DNA of 6,833 nt from CAYLGY01 sp964383325. GTDB taxonomy: Bacteria; Pseudomonadota; Alphaproteobacteria; Rhizobiales; Rhizobiaceae. The stretch covers positions 1 to 6,833 of the forward strand of contig CAYLGY010000114.1 in assembly GCA_964383325.1 (NCBI GenBank), in the 5' to 3' direction. Of the stretch, positions 1-6,832 are shown one piece after another (the first letter of the stretch is position 1; each line of letters begins with the position of its first letter). A program made the position numbers and the translations under genes. Under the pieces are notes generated by a model. That model was given only the letters and a program-made list of their open reading frames with translations. It was not told the origin of the DNA and did not search any database.

Positions 1-1
1 G

Positions 2-550
2 GATCCTTCGGACGGCCTGCCTTCCGGCGTGATGATCGCGATGAACGGTCCGACGCCCGAGAGCGCCGGCACCGCCCAGCCGCCATCGATCTTTGCCGAC
101 GGAACGGATTTTCTGCTTCCAGAGCATGCGCCCATCCCGCAATTGCGGGCCAGCATTGCCGAACCTGGCCAGCGGGGCGACCGGCTGGTCCTGTCCTATG
201 CGGCCGCCACAGGCAGCCGCGCCGGGCAATCCGGCGAAGCGGTCGCGGCGCTGGAACGGCTGGCGACGGGCGCAATGCAGGCCGAGGACGTCATCCGGTC
301 CTGGATGCGCCAGCGCGCCGACATGGGCCAGCGCAGCAAGGTCTTCATCGGCAATTTCGAAACCCGCGAGGAAGCGCGGCAATTGCTGGATCGGCTCTCG
401 GACCACGGCCGGGCCGAGATCGAACATGTGCAGACAGGCAGCGGCACCTTGCATGCGCTGACCGTCTATCCTCTCGCGCAGGAAGAAGAGGGGGTGATTC
501 GCCATGCCTGGGCCCTGGGCGCGAAAGATGCCTTCCTGGTACGCGAATGA
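2..550 (+). CDS. SPOR-domain cell-wall protein, C-terminal part, probable RlpA family (5' end cut by window)
   Basis: The reading frame is open from the first bases of the window, so this is the 3' part of a longer gene; the in-frame GTG at 29 and ATG at 32 are probably internal codons. The last ~70 residues (about 338-547) fit a SPOR domain: a V-F-I-G-N-F strand, an A-x-x-L-L-x-x-L helix, a second strand leading to V-x-P-L, then a helix and a final D-A-F-L-V strand. SPOR domains bind denuded peptidoglycan at division septa. The region before it is a low-complexity, Pro/Ala/Gly-rich linker, as expected between a periplasmic catalytic domain and SPOR. RlpA (double-psi beta-barrel lytic transglycosylase or septal protein) is inferred from the SPOR end plus my recollection that rlpA precedes a D,D-carboxypeptidase gene and tmk in rhizobia. 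The barrel itself is outside the window, so another SPOR protein remains possible. Confidence 0.72.
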   Translation, partial: DPSDGLPSGVMIAMNGPTPESAGTAQPPSIFADGTDFLLPEHAPIPQLRASIAEPGQRGDRLVLSYAAATGSRAGQSGEAVAALERLATGAMQAEDVIRSWMRQRADMGQRSKVFIGNFETREEARQLLDRLSDHGRAEIEHVQTGSGTLHALTVYPLAQEEEGVIRHAWALGAKDAFLVRE

Positions 551-652
551 GCTTCAGCCCGACGCAACAATGTGCATGTAGCCGGACAGACTTCTTGAAT
601 TGCGCGCCCTGGCAGGCGAGTATGCTACGGTTCGCGAATCCATCCGCTGGCT

Positions 653-658
653 AGAGAA
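653..658 (+). promoter_or_regulatory. Ribosome binding site supporting the TTG start at 666
   Basis: AGAGAA lies 7 bases before TTG 666. It is a modest match to the Shine-Dalgarno sequence. It supports 666 over the more distal in-frame TTG at 600, because translation from 666 puts the signal peptide at the extreme N-terminus. Confidence 0.4.
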
Positions 659-665
659 TTGTAGA

Positions 666-1838
666 TTGTACCAGTTCAGGCGCGTCTTGACGCTTTTGTG
701 CGTGCTCTGTGCATTCGGCGCCCTGACAGGCGGGCCGGGCGCCGCGCAGCAATTCGAGACACGGGCCCGCCAGGCCTTCATGATCGATGCGACCACCGGC
801 ACGGTGCTCTATTCCAAGGACCCCGATACGCGCTTTCCGCCAGCATCGCTCGCCAAGCTGATGACGATGGAAGTGGTGTTCGACGCGCTGAAATCCGGCC
901 GGCTGTCGCTTGCCGACAGTTTCCGCGTCAGCGAACATGCCTGGCGCACGGGCGGGGCGCCTTCGCGCACCGCGACCATGTTCGCCGAGCTGAACTCCTC
1001 GGTCGAGATCGAAAATCTGCTCAAGGGCGCCATCGTGCACATGGCCAATGATGCCTGCATCGTGATTGCCGAGGGTATGGCCGGCAGCGAGGAGAGCTTC
1101 TCCCGCCTCATGAACGAACGGGCCAAAGCGATCGGCCTGCGGCAATCGGCATTCGTGAATGCGACCGGCGCCCCGGCTGACGGGCAGTTCGTCACTGCGC
1201 GCGAAATGGTCATGCTGGCCGACCATCTCTGGCGCAATTATCCGCAATATTATGAATATTACAAATTACCGGAATTCACCTGGAACAAGATCCGGCAATT
1301 GAACAAGAACCCCCTGATTCATGCGGGGATCGGCGCGGACGGTCTGGTGACCGGCTATTCGGAGGAATCGGGCTATTCGCTCGTCGCTTCCGTGGCCCGC
1401 CCGGATCGGCGCATCTTCCTCGCCATGGCCGGTCTCGACAGCGATTCGCAACGGATTGCCGAGGCCCGCCGCCTCCTCGAATGGGGGCTGCGCTCCTTTG
1501 AATCGCGCCAACTCTTTCCCGCCGGCTCGGTCATCGGCTCGGCGAGCGTGTTCGGCGGCACGAAATCGACGGTTCCGCTCCGGGCGCAAGGCGAGGTTTC
1601 CCTGCTTGTTCCGATGGCCAGCCGGGATGCCCTGCGGGCGCGCATCGTCTACCAGGGGCCCGTGGAAGCGCCGGTGCAGGCGGGTACAGAGATCGGAACG
1701 CTGAAGGTCTGGATCGGCGACGTGCTGACGCTGGAAACGCCGCTTTATGCAGCGGAAGATGTCGGCGTCGGACCGCTGTACAGTCGCGCCCTCGATGCCG
1801 TGCAGGAATTGCTGATCGGCTGGATCCGGCAATTATAG
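666..1838 (+). CDS. Secreted peptidase S11 (PBP5-like D-Ala-D-Ala carboxypeptidase) with altered SxN and KTG motifs
   Basis: This is a 390-residue periplasmic protein of the low-molecular-weight PBP (S11) family, whose members trim the terminal D-Ala of peptidoglycan stem peptides. TTG 666 gives a clean signal peptide: Q-F-R-R, then a hydrophobic stretch (residues 7-22) and a likely cleavage after G-A-A (about residue 27). The catalytic domain is about 28-275. The SxxK motif S-L-A-K is intact at 61-64. The usual S-[GA]-N is M-A-N at 126-128, and the usual K-T-G is V-T-G at 228-230. Flanking family landmarks are conserved (W-R-T-G-G-A-P-S, N-D-A-C, A-G-S-E-E, E-S-G-Y-S-L-V-A-S), so the motif alignment is firm. 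A beta-rich C-terminal domain (about 276-370) and an amphipathic tail (about 372-390) resemble the PBP5 C domain and membrane anchor. The gene starts 115 bases after the SPOR gene and ends 9 bases before tmk. Fold assignment is secure; carboxypeptidase activity is doubtful. Confidence 0.9.
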   Translation: MYQFRRVLTLLCVLCAFGALTGGPGAAQQFETRARQAFMIDATTGTVLYSKDPDTRFPPASLAKLMTMEVVFDALKSGRLSLADSFRVSEHAWRTGGAPSRTATMFAELNSSVEIENLLKGAIVHMANDACIVIAEGMAGSEESFSRLMNERAKAIGLRQSAFVNATGAPADGQFVTAREMVMLADHLWRNYPQYYEYYKLPEFTWNKIRQLNKNPLIHAGIGADGLVTGYSEESGYSLVASVARPDRRIFLAMAGLDSDSQRIAEARRLLEWGLRSFESRQLFPAGSVIGSASVFGGTKSTVPLRAQGEVSLLVPMASRDALRARIVYQGPVEAPVQAGTEIGTLKVWIGDVLTLETPLYAAEDVGVGPLYSRALDAVQELLIGWIRQL

Positions 1839-1840
1839 GG
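1837..1840 (+). promoter_or_regulatory. Ribosome binding site for tmk inside the preceding stop codon
   Basis: AGGG overlaps the TAG stop of the S11 gene and lies 7 bases before the tmk TTG at 1848. It supports that start and implies translational coupling between the two genes. Confidence 0.55.
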
Positions 1841-1847
1841 CGCGAAT

Positions 1848-2522
1848 TTGCAACGGGGCCATTTCATCACGTTCGAAGGCGGCGACGGCGCCGGAAAATC
1901 CACCCAGATGGCGCGGCTCGCGGAGCGACTGGTGCAATCTGGCCGGAAGGTGCTGACCACGCGGGAGCCGGGCGGCTCGCCAGCCGCCGAGGCGATTCGC
2001 CGGGTGCTTCTCTCGGGCGCGGCGGAACCGTTCGGACCGGTGATGGAAGCGCTGCTGTTCGCGGCGGCGCGGGCCGATCATATCGAGCAGGTAATCCGGC
2101 CGGCAGTCGGGGAGGGGACCATCGTCCTGTGCGACCGCTTCCTCGATTCCTCGCGCGTCTACCAGGGAGTGAGCGGCGGCGTCGATGCCGACTTCATGCG
2201 GTCGCTGGAACGGGTTACCGTCGGCGACATGATTCCCGACCTCACCCTCATCCTCGATGTCGATCCGCAGATCGGGCTGCAACGCGCCGCGGCGCGCGCC
2301 GGCAATGCGCCGCCGGATCGCTACGAGAAGGAAGATCACGACATTCAGCGCCTGCGCCGGCAGGCATTTCTCAATATTGCCCTGGCCGAACCGGACCGTT
2401 GCGTCGTGATCGATGCCAGCCGTGATCCACAAGAGGTGGCCCTCGAAATCGAACGGGTTGTCGAGCGCCGCCTCGGATTGTCGCTGGCCAGCGCTGGCGG
2501 GGACCGGGACGCAAGCGCATGA
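1848..2522 (+). CDS. tmk: Thymidylate kinase
   Basis: This cytoplasmic enzyme phosphorylates dTMP to dTDP with ATP, the step shared by the de novo and salvage routes to dTTP. The 224-residue length is typical. The P-loop G-G-D-G-A-G-K-S-T is at 11-19, T-R-E-P-G-G at 38-43, and the D-R-F motif at 96-98 is followed by S-S-R-V-Y-Q-G. A basic LID region at about 144-160 ends in D-R-Y-E. There is no basic residue at the variable P-loop position but there are arginines in the LID, as in bacterial (E. coli type) enzymes. The start must be TTG 1848. The S11 stop codon is in the same frame only three sense codons upstream, and the next ATG (1911) falls after the P-loop. The stop overlaps the holB start as ATGA. 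Core housekeeping gene; confident. Confidence 0.96.
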   Translation: MQRGHFITFEGGDGAGKSTQMARLAERLVQSGRKVLTTREPGGSPAAEAIRRVLLSGAAEPFGPVMEALLFAAARADHIEQVIRPAVGEGTIVLCDRFLDSSRVYQGVSGGVDADFMRSLERVTVGDMIPDLTLILDVDPQIGLQRAAARAGNAPPDRYEKEDHDIQRLRRQAFLNIALAEPDRCVVIDASRDPQEVALEIERVVERRLGLSLASAGGDRDASA

Positions 2523-3550
2523 ACTTCGAGCGCCTGGCTCCCGAACAGCATGATTCCCTGCCGGGCATTGCCGAGCCGGCCGAAAATCCCGTGCTGCTCG
2601 GCCATGACGAAGCCATGCAGCGTCTGACGGCCGCCTTCCTGCGGGGCAGGCTGCATCACGCCTTGCTGCTGCACGGCCCGCGCGGCATTGGCAAGGCTAC
2701 CTTCGCCTTCCATCTGGCGCGCCGGATCCTTGCGGGTCCCGGTGAGGCCGGGAAGGCCGCTGAGGGAACGCAACTCTTTCGCCAGATCGCGATCGGCGCC
2801 CATCCCGCCTTGCTGCACCTGACCCGGCCCCTCGACCGCGATGGCAAGAAGTTCCGGACCGCGATCACGGTTGACGAGGTGCGGCGTATCGGCACTCTGC
2901 TTTCCCATACTGCGCATGATCGCGGCTTCCGCATCGTCATCATCGATCCGGCAGAGGACATGAACCATGCCGCCGCGAACGCCTTGCTGAAGAATCTCGA
3001 GGAACCGCCGCCCAACAGCCTGTTCATGCTGATTTCGCACCGGCCGGGTGCCTTGTTGTCGACCCTGCGCTCGCGCTGCCAGGCGATCCGGCTGTTGCCG
3101 CTGGCGCCGGAAATGGTCGCGGAACTGGTCGCCGGCAGCGGGATGGATCGCGCCGCCGCGCGGAAGCTTGCGGCAGAATCGGCCGGCAGCCCGCGCAATG
3201 CGCTGCTCCTGGCGCTCAATGGCGGGCTGGAGATCGCCGCCGCCGTGGAGGAAATATTGACCTCGCAACCTTTCGACATGGAAAAGGCGCACCGCCTCGG
3301 CGACGCCGTTTCCGGCCGTGACAATGAACCCCGGCTCGATCTGCTGAATGCGTACCTGCTTGACCGGATCGTCCAGGGCGCCCTTCATGCCGGGGAAGCG
3401 GGGGCGATCGAGCAGGCCGCGCGGCTGGCGGAACTCTGGCAGCGAACGAATGAAGCCATGCGGACCGCCGACACCTATCATCTGGATCGCAAGCAGCTCA
3501 TCGTCTCGACGCTGCTGGAAATCCGTGCCGCACTTCCCTCGGCAGGGTAG
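2519..3550 (+). CDS. holB: DNA polymerase III subunit delta' (clamp loader)
   Basis: Delta' is the structural subunit of the clamp-loader complex that places the beta sliding clamp on primed DNA during chromosome replication. The 343-residue protein has a DnaX-like AAA+ fold. A Walker A-like G-P-R-G-I-G-K-A-T is at 53-61, V-D-E-V-R-R at 118-123, a Walker B-like I-I-D-P-A-E-D-M-N at 141-149, A-N-A-L-L-K-N-L-E-E-P-P at 153-164, and the sensor-1/arginine-finger S-R-C at 185-187. The four cysteines that form the zinc module in E. coli delta' between Walker A and the D-E-V-R-R region are absent, which I recall as usual in alphaproteobacterial homologues. The C-terminal third (about 190-343) is helical, as expected for the collar domain. 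The ATG overlaps the tmk stop by four bases with only a weak Shine-Dalgarno sequence, so it is probably translated by coupling. Confidence 0.94.
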   Translation: MNFERLAPEQHDSLPGIAEPAENPVLLGHDEAMQRLTAAFLRGRLHHALLLHGPRGIGKATFAFHLARRILAGPGEAGKAAEGTQLFRQIAIGAHPALLHLTRPLDRDGKKFRTAITVDEVRRIGTLLSHTAHDRGFRIVIIDPAEDMNHAAANALLKNLEEPPPNSLFMLISHRPGALLSTLRSRCQAIRLLPLAPEMVAELVAGSGMDRAAARKLAAESAGSPRNALLLALNGGLEIAAAVEEILTSQPFDMEKAHRLGDAVSGRDNEPRLDLLNAYLLDRIVQGALHAGEAGAIEQAARLAELWQRTNEAMRTADTYHLDRKQLIVSTLLEIRAALPSAG

Positions 3551-3605
3551 CCTTGGCCGGCGCGATGCGCTATCGACGGCTGGCAAGCGAAGCAGAGCAG
3601 GGCGC

Positions 3606-5147
3606 ATGAGCAAGACCCCCTATTACATCACCACCGCCATCTCCTATCCGAACGGCCGACCGCACATCGGACATGCCTATGAGCTGATCGCGACGGATGC
3701 CATTGCGCGGTTCCATCGTTGCGACGGCCATGACGTGCTCTTCCTCACCGGCACGGATGAGCACGGCATCAAGATGGCCCAGACGGCGCGCAAGGAGGGC
3801 ATTTCCCCGCGCGAGCTAGCGGACCGGAATGCAGCCGAATTCAAGCGCATGGCAGAAGTGCTCAATGCGTCGAACGATGATTTCATCCGCACGACGGAGG
3901 CACGCCATCATCGGGCATCGCAGGCGATCTGGCTGGCGATGCAGAAATCGGGCGATCTCTACAAGGGGAGTTATGCCGGCTGGTATTCCGTGCGGGATGA
4001 AGCCTATTACGGTGAAGAAGAGACCGAATTGCGCGCCGATGGCGTGCGCTACGGGCCCCAGGGCACGCCGGTCGAGTGGGTCGAGGAAGAGAGCTATTTC
4101 TTTCGCCTGTCCGCCTATCAGGACCGCCTGCTGGAACTTTACGAGCGCCATCCCGAATTCATCGGTCCGGATGAGAAGCGCAACGAAATCATCCGGTTCG
4201 TTGAGGCAGGCCTGCGTGATCTGTCCGTCTCCCGGACGACCTTTGACTGGGGCATACCCGTGCCGGGGGACGAGAAGCATGTAATGTATGTCTGGGTTGA
4301 TGCCCTGACCAATTACATCACGGCGGCCGGCTATCCCGATGAAACCGATCCACGCTGGCGGTACTGGCCGGCTGACCTGCATGTCATTGGCAAGGATATT
4401 TCCCGCTTTCACACGGTCTACTGGCCCGCCTTCCTGATGTCAGCCGGGATCGAACTGCCGAAGCGCGTCTTCAGCCATGGATTTGTCTTCAACCGCGGCG
4501 AGAAGATGTCGAAATCGGTCGGAAATGTGATCGATCCGTTTTCGCTGGTCGAGCATTACGGCCTTGATCCCCTGCGCTACTTCCTCTTGCGCGAGGTGCC
4601 GTTCGGACAGGACGGCAATTATTCGCATGAGGCAATCGTCAACCGCACCAATGCCGATCTTGCCAATGATCTCGGCAATCTGGCGCAGCGCTCGCTGTCG
4701 ATGCTCGCGAAGAATTGCGCGGGCAGGGTACCTGAGCCCGGCACGTTCCTGCCGGCCGATCAGCTCCTGCTGGATCAGGCAGAGAAGGCGCTCCACGAGG
4801 CGCGTCGCGCAATGTCCAACCAGGCGATTCACCAGGCGCTGGCGGCGATTTTCTCCGTCGTCGCCGAGGCCAACCGATATTTCGCCGCGCAGGAGCCCTG
4901 GGCGCTTCGCAAGACGGACCCGGCCCGGATGGAAACGGTTCTATACACGACCGCGGAAGTGCTGCGCCGGATCGGCATTCTGTGCCAGCCCTTCATTCCC
5001 GGTTCGGCGGCGAAACTTCTGGACCTGCTTTCGGTTGCGCCGGAGGCGCGCGAATTCTCGCAGCTGACACACGGGCATGCGCTGGTTCCAGGCACCGCTC
5101 TGCCGGCGCCGACGGCCATCTTTCCGCGCTATCTCGAGGAATCCTGA
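3606..5147 (+). CDS. metG: Methionyl-tRNA synthetase
   Basis: This class I aminoacyl-tRNA synthetase charges initiator and elongator tRNA-Met in the cytoplasm. At 513 residues it has the Rossmann catalytic domain with H-I-G-H at 20-23 (after S-Y-P-N-G-R-P), the T-G-T-D-E-H-G motif, and a connective-peptide domain with G-W-Y-S-V-R-D-E-A-Y-Y. It also has the methionine-site segment V-W-V-D-A-L-T-N-Y, K-M-S-K-S at 300-304, and an alpha-helical anticodon-binding domain to the end. The connective peptide lacks zinc-knuckle cysteines, and no C-terminal EMAP-type tRNA-binding domain follows; both fit the short bacterial form. The frame is open upstream into holB, but ATG 3606 gives the usual family N-terminus (M-S-K-T-P-Y-Y-I-T-T). 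AGAG and AGGG stretches lie just before it. It is 55 bases after holB and 15 bases before tatD. Confidence 0.96.
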   Translation: MSKTPYYITTAISYPNGRPHIGHAYELIATDAIARFHRCDGHDVLFLTGTDEHGIKMAQTARKEGISPRELADRNAAEFKRMAEVLNASNDDFIRTTEARHHRASQAIWLAMQKSGDLYKGSYAGWYSVRDEAYYGEEETELRADGVRYGPQGTPVEWVEEESYFFRLSAYQDRLLELYERHPEFIGPDEKRNEIIRFVEAGLRDLSVSRTTFDWGIPVPGDEKHVMYVWVDALTNYITAAGYPDETDPRWRYWPADLHVIGKDISRFHTVYWPAFLMSAGIELPKRVFSHGFVFNRGEKMSKSVGNVIDPFSLVEHYGLDPLRYFLLREVPFGQDGNYSHEAIVNRTNADLANDLGNLAQRSLSMLAKNCAGRVPEPGTFLPADQLLLDQAEKALHEARRAMSNQAIHQALAAIFSVVAEANRYFAAQEPWALRKTDPARMETVLYTTAEVLRRIGILCQPFIPGSAAKLLDLLSVAPEAREFSQLTHGHALVPGTALPAPTAIFPRYLEES

Positions 5148-5162
5148 GAGCATTGCACGGTC

Positions 5163-5963
5163 ATGCTGGTAGATAGCCATTGCCATCTCGACTTCGACGT
5201 TTTTGACGAGGATCGCGATGCCGTGATCGAACGGGCGCGCGAGGCCGGACTCGGCTGCATGCTGACCATTTCGACCCGCGTCCGCCAGCACGACCGCATC
5301 CGCGCGCTCGCGGAACGCTACCCGGATGTGTATTGCTCGGTCGGCACCCATCCCCATCAGGCCGGCGAAGAGGCCGACGTCACGATCGATGAGTTGATCG
5401 AGCTTTCCCGCCATCCGAAGGTCGTTGCAATCGGCGAGGCGGGCCTCGACTATCATTACCAGCATGCGCCGCGCGAGGTGCAGGCAGCCAGCTTTCGCAC
5501 GCACATCGCCGCGGCGCGCGCCACCGGCCTGCCTCTGGTCATCCACGCCCGCGAAGCCGACGAGGACATGATCGCGATCCTCGAAGAGGAGACCGGGCAG
5601 GGCGCATTTGCCTTCGTGCTGCACTGCTTTTCCTCGGGGGCGGGTCTGGCCGAGGCCGGCATTCGCCTTGGCGGTCATGTCTCCTTTTCGGGCATCGTCA
5701 CCTTCCGCAATTCCGAAGCCTTGCGTGAGATCGCGCGTACGATCCCGCACGACCGGCTCCTGGTCGAGACCGATGCGCCATTCCTCGCGCCAGTGCCCCG
5801 GCGCGGCAAGCGGAACGAGCCGGCCTTCGTCGCCATGACTGCAGCGTCGCTTGCAGAGACTCTCGGCCTGGAACCTGCGACGCTCAATGAACTCACCACG
5901 CGGAATTTCTTCAGGCTTTTCAGCAAGATCCCGCCGCCGGATGCCATATCGAAGCAGTCATGA
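5163..5963 (+). CDS. tatD: TatD-family metal-dependent hydrolase (YcfH-like)
   Basis: This 266-residue amidohydrolase-superfamily TIM barrel belongs to the TatD/YcfH group. Members are metal-dependent DNases, and some have been shown to act as 3'-5' exonucleases or D-aminoacyl-tRNA deacylases. Every metal ligand of the family is visible: H-x-H at residues 6 and 8 (V-D-S-H-C-H-L-D), E92 in G-E-A-G-L-D-Y, H128 in V-I-H-A-R-E, H154 in L-H-C-F-S, and D204 in V-E-T-D-A-P-F-L-A-P. G-T-H-P-H at 61-65 and the C-terminal N-F-F-R-L-F are also typical. The ATG follows metG by 15 bases, and the stop overlaps the next start as ATGA. E. coli ycfH also lies directly after tmk-holB, so this is the positional as well as the sequence counterpart. 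Exact physiological substrate cannot be read from the sequence. Confidence 0.93.
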   Translation: MLVDSHCHLDFDVFDEDRDAVIERAREAGLGCMLTISTRVRQHDRIRALAERYPDVYCSVGTHPHQAGEEADVTIDELIELSRHPKVVAIGEAGLDYHYQHAPREVQAASFRTHIAAARATGLPLVIHAREADEDMIAILEEETGQGAFAFVLHCFSSGAGLAEAGIRLGGHVSFSGIVTFRNSEALREIARTIPHDRLLVETDAPFLAPVPRRGKRNEPAFVAMTAASLAETLGLEPATLNELTTRNFFRLFSKIPPPDAISKQS

Positions 5964-6772
5964 CGGCAAGGCTGCGCTTCACCATTCTGGGCTGCGGCTC
6001 TTCACCCGGAGTTCCGCGGATCAACGGGGACTGGGGCAATTGCGATCCGGCCAACCCGAGAAACCGCCGCACGCGCGCGGCGGCAATGGTGGAACGCATC
6101 ACCGACGAGGGCACGACGCGCGTGATCATCGATACCGGACCGGATTTCCGCGAGCAGATGATCCGCGCCGGTGTCCGGGAACTCGACGCCGTTGTCTATA
6201 CGCACGCGCATGCGGACCATATTCACGGCATTGACGATCTTCGCACCTATGCGCTTGGCGCCAAGGGCCTCGTCGACGTTCATGCCGATGACGCGACCAT
6301 GAAACGCCTGCTGGCCGCATTCGACTATTGTTTTCTGACTCCGCCGGGCAGTTCCTATCCACCGATCCTCAAGGCACATACCATCCGCCATTACGAACCG
6401 TTCAGCATCGAGGGCGCTGGTGGGCCGATTGCTTTCGAACCATTGCCACAGACGCATGGGGATATCGTCTCGCTGGGCTTCCGGATCGACGGAATTGCCT
6501 ATTGCCCGGACGTCAGCGCCTTCAGCGAGCGCACGTCGGGGCGCCTGACCGGGCTGGACCTGCTGGTCCTCGATGCGCTGCAATACCGCCGCCACCCCAG
6601 TCATTTCTCGCTCGAGGAAGCCTTGCAATGGATCGAGCGTCTGCAACCGCGCCATGCGGCGCTGACGCATATGCACGTGCCGCTGGACTATGGGACGGTC
6701 ATGGCCGAAACGCCCGACCATGTCGAACCGGCCTATGATGGCATGTGCTTCGAACTGCCGGTTGCCGGTTGA
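5960..6772 (+). CDS. Metallo-beta-lactamase-fold hydrolase, PhnP-like
   Basis: This 270-residue MBL-fold protein is of the PhnP/RNase Z-like type. The zinc-binding H-A-H-A-D-H is at 82-87. Further candidate ligands are H166 (Q-T-H-G-D), D184 in Y-C-P-D-V-S, D205 in V-L-D-A-L and H237/H239 (T-H-M-H). The N-terminal G-C-G-S-S-P-G-V-P-R (11-20), followed by G-D-W-G-N-C-D-P, is characteristic of a subgroup often annotated as phosphoribosyl 1,2-cyclic phosphodiesterase. No phosphonate (phn) gene is nearby. The neighbour is tatD, with which it shares a four-base ATGA overlap, so a general nucleotide or RNA phosphodiester role is as plausible as PhnP function. This is an inference. It is the last gene of the run. 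No convincing intrinsic terminator follows it within the window. Confidence 0.9.
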   Translation: MTARLRFTILGCGSSPGVPRINGDWGNCDPANPRNRRTRAAAMVERITDEGTTRVIIDTGPDFREQMIRAGVRELDAVVYTHAHADHIHGIDDLRTYALGAKGLVDVHADDATMKRLLAAFDYCFLTPPGSSYPPILKAHTIRHYEPFSIEGAGGPIAFEPLPQTHGDIVSLGFRIDGIAYCPDVSAFSERTSGRLTGLDLLVLDALQYRRHPSHFSLEEALQWIERLQPRHAALTHMHVPLDYGTVMAETPDHVEPAYDGMCFELPVAG

Positions 6773-6804
6773 AGCTGCATGACGCTCACCGCGAATGGTC
6801 GTCT

Positions 6805-6832
6805 TGGTTCCATAATATACCTTATGCGACAA
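6805..6832 (+). other. dif-like Xer recombination site (XerC-type arm on the minus-strand left)
   Basis: This 28-base AT-rich sequence has the layout of a Xer site: two 11-base arms (6805-6815 and 6822-6832) around a 6-base centre (6816-6821). The inner arms form the inverted repeat CATAA/TTATG. Read on the minus strand, the left arm is TTGTCGCATAA, the centre GGTATA and the right arm TTATGGAACCA. Against E. coli dif (GGTGCGCATAA, TGTATA, TTATGTTAAAT), I count 7/11, 5/6 and 6/11 matches. These include an uninterrupted CGCATAA and, after one mismatch, GTATATTATG. The outer XerD arm differs (GAACCA instead of TTAAAT). The XerC/XerD assignment is by analogy. An operator palindrome is the main alternative. 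The window ends one base beyond it, so its other flank is not visible. Confidence 0.5.

Noticed and set aside
1..6. GGATCC (BamHI site) exactly at the window start
   Set aside because: It may hint at a cloning or record boundary, but a six-base site can occur by chance and the reading frame runs through it normally.
595..626. Possible promoter before the S11 gene: TTGAAT (595-600) or TTGCGC (600-605) with TATGCT (621-626)
   Set aside because: The spacings are 20 and 15 bases and the hexamers are only partial matches. A promoter in the 551-665 gap is plausible, but this pair is not good enough to annotate.
600..665. N-terminal extension of the S11 protein from TTG at 600
   Set aside because: It would place about 22 polar residues before the signal peptide. 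TTG 666 has a better placed Shine-Dalgarno sequence and a proper signal peptide.
1238..1272. Locally AT-rich stretch with two AATATT copies inside the S11 gene
   Set aside because: It encodes a Tyr-rich segment (P-Q-Y-Y-E-Y-Y-K) in the place where homologues also have a Tyr-rich stretch, so coding content explains it.
2345..3613. 422-codon open frame on the minus strand opposite tmk and holB
   Set aside because: It is a shadow of GC-rich coding sequence: it lies opposite two well-conserved genes, its translation is rich in Arg/Gln/His with no recognisable domain, and it has no plausible ribosome binding site.
6773..6804. Terminator after the MBL gene
   Set aside because: No GC-rich stem followed by a T run is visible. 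The only inverted repeat downstream is the dif-like palindrome, which lacks a terminator's form.
6002..6832. 276-codon minus-strand frame covering the MBL gene and starting in the dif-like site
   Set aside because: It is antisense to a conserved MBL gene, its translation shows no family features, and its apparent start falls within the palindromic site by chance.
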